From VRUE01 sp963742535 (GTDB taxonomy: Bacteria > Actinomycetota > Thermoleophilia > Solirubrobacterales > 70-9): 64,000 nucleotides of DNA. The DNA is taken from assembly GCA_963742535.1 (NCBI GenBank), contig CAVUMC010000002.1, forward strand, positions 1,364,001 through 1,428,000, read 5' to 3'. Positions 34,219 through 41,045 of this stretch are shown here, in pieces. How positions within the stretch are numbered: the stretch's first letter is position 1; each line of letters begins with the position of its first letter. A model generated the notes under the pieces. The model had not been told where the DNA came from, ran no database searches, and saw nothing but the letters and a program-made list of their open reading frames with translations. Position numbers and translations under genes: made by a program.

Positions 34219-34606
34219 GCAGATTGAGGTTGCTGAACTGCTCGCCGGCAAGGCAGCGAGCGACCTGCTGGTCGTGCAGAAGCTCGTTCCCGATCCAGAG
34301 GTAAGCGACGACCCGATCGGTTTCCATGCTCAGCAAGCGGTCGAGAAGGCGCTCAAGGTCGCACTCACCCTGAGTGGCATCGACTTCCCAAAGACCCACG
34401 ATCTCGACTTCCTACTCGCGCTGGCTAATCGAAGCGAGATCCAACTTCCAGCCGAGATGGCCCAGGTGGGCTGGTTGACCCCTTGGGCCGCAGAGTTTCG
34501 CTACGACGATGCGCCGATGGAATCGCTTGACAGGGAACGCGCGGAGGACATCGCTGAATTCGCGGTCGACTGGTCCCACGAACTGCTTCCGAAAACCGGC
34601 TCCTAG
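34193..34606 (+). CDS. HEPN-domain protein (candidate toxin of MntA-HEPN pair)
   Basis: 137 residues from ATG 34193, overlapping the nucleotidyltransferase gene. The helical core (AELLAGKAASDLLVVQKLV, FHAQQAVEKALKVALTLSG, KTHDLDFLLALANR) has the QQAVEKALK and THDL elements of the PF05168-type HEPN family. The R-x4-6-H ribonuclease motif of active HEPN toxins is not evident. It may be an inactive or differently active member. A 140-bp gap separates it from the helicase gene. Confidence 0.8.
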   Translation: MAKSSPIPEQIEVAELLAGKAASDLLVVQKLVPDPEVSDDPIGFHAQQAVEKALKVALTLSGIDFPKTHDLDFLLALANRSEIQLPAEMAQVGWLTPWAAEFRYDDAPMESLDRERAEDIAEFAVDWSHELLPKTGS

Positions 34607-34746
34607 CCTTTGCGGGGGCGGCTATCCAACCCTCGTAGTGGTGGATAGACAACTCCTTCGGCGATTTGCGTTGCACTTTGAACAGTGCTTGTCCAAACGC
34701 TTACATACCGCCACCTTGGCTCAATTCGCCATAGGCTCTGCTTCTG

Positions 34747-37353
34747 ATGCCAATCGCCACACCGAACTTCGGGCAGCTGCTAGAGGAGCTAGGTTCTGAG
34801 CGCTTCCAAGAGTTGCGCCCCTCGCAGCGCACGGTTCTCGAGACCTACGCGAGCGAGCATCTCGAGACACCCAACCTAGCGATCGAACTCCCCACCGGAG
34901 CGGGCAAGAGCTTGATCGCCCTGTTGATCAGCGAGGCCTGGCGACGGGAAGACCGTACGGTCGGCGTTTTGACCGGGAATAAGGCTCTCGCGGTCCAGAT
35001 GGAGGAAGAGGGAAAAGACCTAGGAGTTGAGGTCGCCCGCATGGAGGGGCGTGGTGAGGACATCCCGCTGTCGATGCGGCGTACCTATAGACGCGGCAGG
35101 GCTATCGGAGTCATGAACTACTGGGTGATGTTCAACTCCAATCCAGTTGTTGACCCTGCCGACCTGCTGATCATTGATGACGTGCACCTGGCCGAGGGAG
35201 CGCTGGAAAGTGACTTCAATTTGGAGATCGATAGGTACCGGCACCCGACTTTGTTCGCCCACCTAGCCAGTGAGCTGGCAGCCCGGCTCCCTGACTACTC
35301 CAGCCTCGAGGACGCCGCCTCCGACGGCGCTTTCCCTCACTCCGGCGTTGAGCTGCTCTCGTTCCTCGATCAGGCACTAGTTGAAGGCCGGATGCGCGAG
35401 CTCATCGACAATGCCGACGAGCTAGATAACGACGCTGAGCTTCGCTTCAGCTGGCGCTGGGTTCGCGAGCGGCTGGCTGGGTGCAACATTTACGTTTCGA
35501 GCCGCTCGTTCACGATCCGGCCCTACTGCCTGCCGACTCAGACAATTCCGCGCTGGCAAGATCCCGAGCAACGGATATACCTATCGGCAACCATCGGGGA
35601 TCCGGCAGACCTACAGCGCCGACTGGGCTCTGGGACAATCGCCAAGATTGGTGGCTCGGGTGATGCGCCAACGCTCGGCCGTCGTCTGATCATCCTCAAC
35701 AATGACGTCGACCAGGCAGATGACGTTCTCTTTCCGGTGGGTATCGCCCAAGCCATCCTGACTGCTCTAAGAAAGCAACCGAAGGCGGTTTGGATGTGCG
35801 CCTCCCATTCGCAGGCTGATCTATGGGAAGAATCGGTTCTGCCCTGGCTCAAGGACAACGGAATTGCTGACGCTCCGACTTGGCGCGTCGGCCGCCAAGG
35901 CCAGGAGTTGGAGGCGTTCAAAAGCGCGGATACCGGACATCTGTTCACCGCTGGCAGATACGACGGAATGGACTTCGCCGGCGAGGATTGCCGCCTGGTT
36001 GTCTTGGCAACGGTTCCGCGAGCCGTTAACAGTCAAGAGCGGTTCTTCTCGGATTATCTTCGTGATGCCAGCTTTCTCATTGATCGAACGAATCAGCGCA
36101 TCACCCAAGCTCTTGGGCGCTGTAACAGAACCGATGACGATTATGCGATCTATGTTCTCGCCGATCGCCGCCTCAGCGCCCATCTGAGCCAGGAGCGCAA
36201 TCGTCACGGTTTCTCGGCACCGATCCAGGCTGAGCTGGACTTGGCCGAAGAACTTGACGAGCTAAACAGTGACGAACTCAGCGGGCGGATCGAGAGCTTC
36301 CTTAATCAGGATTTCGAGAGCTACGACGCCGAGCTAGGTCAGCTGCTTAAGGAGGTACCGGAGCCGGTGGCGGCCAGTGGCGATGAGGCGGATGACGAAG
36401 TTGAGGGGTGGCTGGCGATGGCTGGCCATCAGGACTACCTTCGTGCCGAGGAGAGATTTGAAGAGCGTCAACAGAAGCTCAAAGAGCTCAAGCTGATCGA
36501 GATAAGCGCTTTCACTCAGTACACAGCTGCCAAGGCGGCCCACCTTGAGGGAAAACGCGGAGATGGCGCCGCGAAAACTCGTGCGATTGCGTCAATCAAG
36601 AGCGCCATCGAACTGGGCGGCCGTTCAAGTTCCTGGTTCAACCGCTTGCGTGGCTCTGTCCGTCGCAGTGAAGAGAAGCCAATTGATGTTGCCGTCAGCA
36701 AGGATGATTTCCGAAGCGCAATGGCGCGAGCATTCGACGAGCAGCTTGAGGCGACACCTCCTGGGCCGAAGCTCGACCGATGGAGCCAGCTGCTGGACGA
36801 AAAGATCGCCTCTGATGACCACGACACCTTCCTGCAGGGCCTGGGCCAACTCGGGGAACTGCTCGGATATTCGGTCGTCTTTCCAAAGTACGGTGCTGCG
36901 ACCGATTGCCGGTGGCACGGCGTATTCGGCAATCACCGTGAGGCCTTCACCTTTGAGGCCAAGATTGAACACCGTAAGGACAAGGCGATCACGTCCAAGG
37001 GACTCGGCCAAGCCCACAACCAGAAAGCTCGGGCCGTTGCGGAGCTTGAGCCTCGAGGCTTTGCTGTCCGCGGCCTGATAGTTACCCACCTTGAACGTTT
37101 GGCTGCGGATGCTGCTCCCGGTCTCGGTGACCTGGTTGTACTCAGAAGAGAGGCAATAGAAGCGTTGCATGGACAAGTCCGTGACTTGCTGGTGCAGTTC
37201 GCCGCGAGCTGGTCTCTCGATGAACCGATCCAAAGAGTCGCAGCGATTGACTCGCTGGCACAGGCTGTTCCAGATACCGGCTGGCTCTTGGCCGCCGTGG
37301 ACTCCGCTGAGGATTTCCTCGGCGCGAAGCAGCTCCTTGCGTTTTGGCAATAG
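34747..37353 (+). CDS. SF2 helicase fused to a C-terminal PD-(D/E)xK-like nuclease domain (candidate defence effector)
   Basis: 868 residues. Walker A LPTGAGKS at 48-55, Walker B LLIIDDVHLAEG (DDVH at 144-147), an IYLSATIGDP motif III, and ITQALGRCNRT (motif VI, about 452-461) with XPD/DinG-like spacing. A charged linker spans about 500-690. The end domain has YSVVFPKYGAATDCRW with Asp720 and FTFEAKIEH with Glu737-x-Lys739, the D..ExK pattern of restriction-type nucleases. It is in an island next to MntA-HEPN and the tRNA. Related in concept to single-protein helicase-nuclease antiphage systems, but I cannot match it to one. Confidence 0.75.
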   Translation: MPIATPNFGQLLEELGSERFQELRPSQRTVLETYASEHLETPNLAIELPTGAGKSLIALLISEAWRREDRTVGVLTGNKALAVQMEEEGKDLGVEVARMEGRGEDIPLSMRRTYRRGRAIGVMNYWVMFNSNPVVDPADLLIIDDVHLAEGALESDFNLEIDRYRHPTLFAHLASELAARLPDYSSLEDAASDGAFPHSGVELLSFLDQALVEGRMRELIDNADELDNDAELRFSWRWVRERLAGCNIYVSSRSFTIRPYCLPTQTIPRWQDPEQRIYLSATIGDPADLQRRLGSGTIAKIGGSGDAPTLGRRLIILNNDVDQADDVLFPVGIAQAILTALRKQPKAVWMCASHSQADLWEESVLPWLKDNGIADAPTWRVGRQGQELEAFKSADTGHLFTAGRYDGMDFAGEDCRLVVLATVPRAVNSQERFFSDYLRDASFLIDRTNQRITQALGRCNRTDDDYAIYVLADRRLSAHLSQERNRHGFSAPIQAELDLAEELDELNSDELSGRIESFLNQDFESYDAELGQLLKEVPEPVAASGDEADDEVEGWLAMAGHQDYLRAEERFEERQQKLKELKLIEISAFTQYTAAKAAHLEGKRGDGAAKTRAIASIKSAIELGGRSSSWFNRLRGSVRRSEEKPIDVAVSKDDFRSAMARAFDEQLEATPPGPKLDRWSQLLDEKIASDDHDTFLQGLGQLGELLGYSVVFPKYGAATDCRWHGVFGNHREAFTFEAKIEHRKDKAITSKGLGQAHNQKARAVAELEPRGFAVRGLIVTHLERLAADAAPGLGDLVVLRREAIEALHGQVRDLLVQFAASWSLDEPIQRVAAIDSLAQAVPDTGWLLAAVDSAEDFLGAKQLLAFWQ

Positions 37354-37538
37354 AGATTGCCTTGGGTCACCGCAAAGAAATTGATGCCGCTCGACCAAGG
37401 AAGCGGCGGACCCCCATCTCCCCACTCGGGCCTCGCTCGCCCAGAGATTCGCAGGGCTGATCCCGGCAATCGGTAGATCTGCCCAGCCCACAGCCCAAGA
37501 CCTCCAGCCCGCTTCGGGCCTCTACGATTGAGCCATCA

Positions 37539-37612
<74 letters not shown>

Positions 37613-37616
37613 TTAC

Positions 37617-38892
37617 TGTGATGTCCCGCGACATCGGAGACAGATGTCGCGGGACATCGTAGACACCTCAGGTCCCTCCGATCGGCTGGTAGTCGCGGCT
37701 CGGATCGAGGGTGAGCCGGCGAATCAGCTCGCCTGTCTCGGGATCGAGGACCCGGATGTCTTGGTCGGCGATGAGGAGCTTGACCGGCTTGCCTTTATGG
37801 GCCCGGCCGAGGCCGATGTGATGGAGCTTTGAGTTGTGGCGCAGAGTGACCGTTCCCGCGGTGTCGACTTTGTCGTGACGGACGCGGAAGTGGGTATCGG
37901 GATCGGCCGCGGCGGCCGGCCGGGCCTTGATCCGGGCGCCATAGGCCTGCAGGGGCGTGCGCCCACCCAGCGCCCGGTGGGGCCGGGTTGAGTTGTAGTA
38001 GCCGGCGAAGCCGTCCAGTTGGGCTTGCAGGCCGGTGAGCGTCCTCGGGGGATCCTGCCTGGATAGGTAGCGCTTCAGCGTCTGGTGCAGGCGCTCGACC
38101 TTGCCGCAGGTCTGGGGGTGGTAGGGCCGCGAGTTCTTGGCCGCGATCCCCAGCCGCTCGAGCTCGATCTGCAAGAGCACCTTGCCACCACGCGGAGTGG
38201 CGGTAAAGACAGCGCCGTTGTCGCAGAGCAGGCTGGCCGGGGCGCCGTGCAGGGCGATAGCCATGCGGAAAACGTCGACTACGTCAGCTGCCTTGACGGT
38301 CGGGAAGGCACGTGAGGCCAAAAACAGGCGGGAGTGGTCATCGATCATGTTGAGGATCTCCGCGTGCCCGGCACCGGCAAGGGGCCAGTGGGTGACATCG
38401 GCCTGCCACATCTCGTTGGGCAGCTCTGCTTCGAAGCGAGTCAGCGAGGAGCGCGGGCGCTTTTGGGGTTGGGGAGAAACCAGACCCTCCCTTTTGAGAA
38501 CCCGCCAGATCGTAGAGACAGATGGCACCGCCTCGCTGTGGCGGGCGAGGTGGTGGGCGATCGTCTGAGCCCCGCAGTCGTGTCCTTCTGCGCTCAGCTG
38601 CTCGCGCAGGGAGAGGATCGCCTCCACCGTCTCGGCGGGCGTCCGGTTCGGCGAGCTGAGCGGCGCCCTGGAGCGCCGCTCCAGGGCGCCATAGCCACCG
38701 GACTTGTAGCGGGCCAGGAGCTTGTAGATCCAACTGCGATGGACTCCGTGGGCCGCTGCCAGCTCGCTGACCGAGCGGCCCTCAACTACGTGTGCCTCGA
38801 CCAGATACCGCGCCTTGTCCACAGGAGAGCTCCTTCATTCGGGTGTCTCCTATGTCCCGACACAGATGTCGCCTATCTACTGAAACCGGACA
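37617..38892. mobile_element. IS481-family insertion sequence
   Basis: 1276 bp between the 16-bp direct repeats, beginning TGT and ending ACA. The two ends have imperfect inverted repeats. Reading inward, both reach the shared GGGACAT-x-G-x-AGACACC block at the same distance (51 nt), which fixes the ends. The left end also has an internal palindrome at 37622-37656 that could fold in RNA. One transposase gene fills the element and appears intact, so it may be active. Confidence 0.85.
37668..38822 (-). CDS. IS481-family DDE transposase
   Basis: 384 residues. N-terminal helix-turn-helix (RSVSELAAAHGVHRSWIYKL, about 15-34). The rve-type catalytic core has Asp in NEMWQADVTHW, Asp in LLCDNGAVF and Glu in CGKVERLHQTLKRYL. 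It has PYHPQTCGKVERLH typical of IS481/IS3-like integrases, then a C-terminal beta domain (THFRVRHDKVDTAGTVTLRH). The frame is uninterrupted. Confidence 0.93.
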   Translation of the reverse strand: MDKARYLVEAHVVEGRSVSELAAAHGVHRSWIYKLLARYKSGGYGALERRSRAPLSSPNRTPAETVEAILSLREQLSAEGHDCGAQTIAHHLARHSEAVPSVSTIWRVLKREGLVSPQPQKRPRSSLTRFEAELPNEMWQADVTHWPLAGAGHAEILNMIDDHSRLFLASRAFPTVKAADVVDVFRMAIALHGAPASLLCDNGAVFTATPRGGKVLLQIELERLGIAAKNSRPYHPQTCGKVERLHQTLKRYLSRQDPPRTLTGLQAQLDGFAGYYNSTRPHRALGGRTPLQAYGARIKARPAAAADPDTHFRVRHDKVDTAGTVTLRHNSKLHHIGLGRAHKGKPVKLLIADQDIRVLDPETGELIRRLTLDPSRDYQPIGGT

Positions 38893-38908
38893 CAGCTCGG
38901 GGCATTAC
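38893..38908 (+). repeat. Right copy of the 16-bp target duplication
   Basis: Identical to 37601-37616. It carries the tRNA 3' end motif without the rest of the tRNA. Its last bases overlap the stop codon of the family-D gene (TAA at 38905-38907), so before the insertion the tRNA and that gene were practically adjacent. Confidence 0.8.
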
Positions 38909-39684
38909 CCCCGCACCTTGCAGCTGCGCGTCAAGGTCGTGCTCAGGGTCTTACCTGGAAAGCTGAGCGTCGCCTTGGCCAGGGAGAAGGGAGCACGGGA
39001 GAGTCCCTTTGGGGCGGGACAGCTGGCCGAGAGGAAGCTGTGGGTCTTGCCGTTTGTCTTGAAGGTCTTGCCGAGGCTGAGTGAGATCCCGGTGACGTAG
39101 CCGGCGCTGCCGGTTACTTCCGGGAAAGAGGCGCTTAGAACCGTTCCGAAAGTTCCCTTCGCCTTCTGCAGGACGAAGGGGAAGGTGAAGGAGGTCGGGA
39201 CAGGTTTCTTGCCATAGACGTGGGCGAGGATCGCCGGCTTGCCATGGGAGGTGCCGCTGAAGGCATAGAGCTTTCCCTCTGAGGGAAAGGGGACCTGCTG
39301 CTTGAAGAGGATCTTGGCGCTGAAGTGACCGGTTCCGACGAGCGAAGGGCCACAGGCCGCAAGGGCGCCTTGGGTAGTTGCGGGCTGGATGTCTCGTTCG
39401 GTGCAGGTTGGCAGCCCCTTGGAATCGAAACGCCCGTAGCGATTGATCGCGATCGCGATCTTTCTCAGTTGCGGCGGATCGCCGCCTTTGCTCGAGGCGA
39501 TCTTGGTCCCGATCGAGACGTGGATCGGTGCTCCTCCCTGGCGCGGGAGCTTTTGTGGGGTGAGCTCACCTTCGACCGTGACGCGTAGGCCACCGCGTTG
39601 GATCACCTCGGCGTTAGCGAGGGAGGCGAGACAGAGCGCAAGGATGAGCGCCGCCGTGGCGAAAAGCTTTGCGTTCCTGCTCAT
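38905..39684 (-). CDS. Family D small secreted protein (paralogue of 56457-57248)
   Basis: 259 residues from ATG 39684; the open frame extends upstream but only this start gives a clean signal peptide (LFATAALILALCLASLANA). The mature protein is beta-rich with four cysteines (LPTCTER, LAACGPSLVG, SASCPAPKG, RSCKVRG). Shared features with the other D gene include LRVTVEGELTPQKLPRQG, RYGRFDSKGLPTC, SCPAPKG and the C-terminal C-(K/R)VRG. The ATG overlaps the stop of the previous gene (ATGA). It is the last gene of operon I. Function unknown. Confidence 0.8.
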   Translation of the reverse strand: MSRNAKLFATAALILALCLASLANAEVIQRGGLRVTVEGELTPQKLPRQGGAPIHVSIGTKIASSKGGDPPQLRKIAIAINRYGRFDSKGLPTCTERDIQPATTQGALAACGPSLVGTGHFSAKILFKQQVPFPSEGKLYAFSGTSHGKPAILAHVYGKKPVPTSFTFPFVLQKAKGTFGTVLSASFPEVTGSAGYVTGISLSLGKTFKTNGKTHSFLSASCPAPKGLSRAPFSLAKATLSFPGKTLSTTLTRSCKVRG

Positions 39685-41045
39685 CTGCGCTCCTTTGCCT
39701 TGAAGCTGACGATCGCGCGCTGATTCGTCGAGCTGCCGTCGGCAGCTCGAAAGTGAACGCCGACCCTGACTCTCAGTCGGTGCGTTTTGCTGCGCCAAAG
39801 AGCGCGCCTGCCTGTGTAGTTGAGATGCAGCGCCAGGGCGTGGTGGCCCGGTGTCACCGCGAGGCCGTTCATGGGCACCAGGCCACGACCGGAGGTTGAG
39901 AGAGTGCCGGGGGAGTCAACGGTCGCTATTAGCTGAGCTGTATTGCTCCCCGGGCCGAGGCGCAGCAGAGCGCTGGGAGTGACCGGCGGCGACTCATTGG
40001 CCAGCTTTGCCCCATTGTCTTCCCTGCGCGCTGGTGCACTGTTGGAGAGGGGTGACGTCAACGAGGAAACGTAAGGACCGAAGTGGAAGACGTTTGCTTC
40101 TTCTGAGTTGCCCGTAGTGACGAAAAGATCTCCTTCGTTGATTTCAGAATCAGGCGGCTCGTCGGCCACGACGGTGAGCCCCGACGGCTCGCCGTCGATC
40201 ACGTGCTTGGAGAGCTGGCCGAGGAATGTGCCGTCGGAACCAAACTCGTCGATGGCCCCTTCGGGGAATTCAAAGCCCGGCTGCAGGTTGTCGAGTACGA
40301 GGACGTGGCCGTTGGTGGGATCGGTGGCGATCGCGGCATCCCTTAGCGAGACGAAGCCCGCGGGCGGCCCATTGATGGTGAGCACGGGGTTGTCGGGATC
40401 GGTGGCCGGTTCGTAGACCTTGACCACATCGCTAGCTGCGTCGGGCACGTAGACGCGGCCGTCTTCGACCGCGACCCCAAAACCTTCTTCGAGGCTGCCG
40501 GCGCCGATCAGTTCCGCCGGCGCCTCTTCGGCTTCGACCGGCGCTTCGTAGCGAGCGATGTAGGTGCGGTCGTTGACGTATACATCGCCGGTGCTTTGGT
40601 CGACGGCGACTCCGGTCGATTCATTGGAGTCGATCAACTGGGTCGAGGGCAGCACCCGGGTGACGCCCCGGTGCCATTCGTTGGCATAGAGCGCTCCATC
40701 GGAAGCAAAGGCCAAGCCGCAGTAGCCATCGAGTGCATTGCCGAGGATGCGGCCGCTACCGCCGTAGAAGGTGTCGATCGCGCGGTGGTAATAGTTGGAG
40801 ACGTAGATATTGGTGCCTCGCGTTGCGACGCCGCAAGCACCTTCGATTTGGCCACCTCTGGCTTTTTCCGTTTCTTCTTCCAGAAGAAAGAATTCCGATG
40901 GGGGTCCGGTGGGCTGTGGCCGTTTGATCAATGTCCGCTGGGCCTGGGCTGTGCTGGCACCGAACGCAAACAGCGCAGCAAAAGCGCAGGCGATCGCCAA
41001 GCAGGCATGAAGAGTCTTCAGGGCCCCGGATCCAAACTCCCTCAT
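39681..41045 (-). CDS. Secreted NHL/beta-propeller-like protein
   Basis: 454 residues from ATG 41045 with a signal peptide (about 1-33: HACLAIACAFAALFAFGAS). Repeats such as CGVATRGTNIYVSNYYHRAI, CGLAFASDGALYANEWHRGV, GVAVDQSTGDVYVNDRTY and GVAVEDGRVYVPDAASDVVK are blades of an NHL-type propeller. The C-terminal part is an unassigned beta domain. It sits between the second A protein and the D protein, with overlaps at both ends. Confidence 0.78.
   Translation of the reverse strand: MREFGSGALKTLHACLAIACAFAALFAFGASTAQAQRTLIKRPQPTGPPSEFFLLEEETEKARGGQIEGACGVATRGTNIYVSNYYHRAIDTFYGGSGRILGNALDGYCGLAFASDGALYANEWHRGVTRVLPSTQLIDSNESTGVAVDQSTGDVYVNDRTYIARYEAPVEAEEAPAELIGAGSLEEGFGVAVEDGRVYVPDAASDVVKVYEPATDPDNPVLTINGPPAGFVSLRDAAIATDPTNGHVLVLDNLQPGFEFPEGAIDEFGSDGTFLGQLSKHVIDGEPSGLTVVADEPPDSEINEGDLFVTTGNSEEANVFHFGPYVSSLTSPLSNSAPARREDNGAKLANESPPVTPSALLRLGPGSNTAQLIATVDSPGTLSTSGRGLVPMNGLAVTPGHHALALHLNYTGRRALWRSKTHRLRVRVGVHFRAADGSSTNQRAIVSFKAKERR

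Noticed and set aside
38905..39798. A longer start for the family D protein (from 39798)
   Set aside because: The extra N-terminal residues are antisense-like and hide the signal peptide; the ATG at 39684 overlaps the upstream stop as in other junctions.
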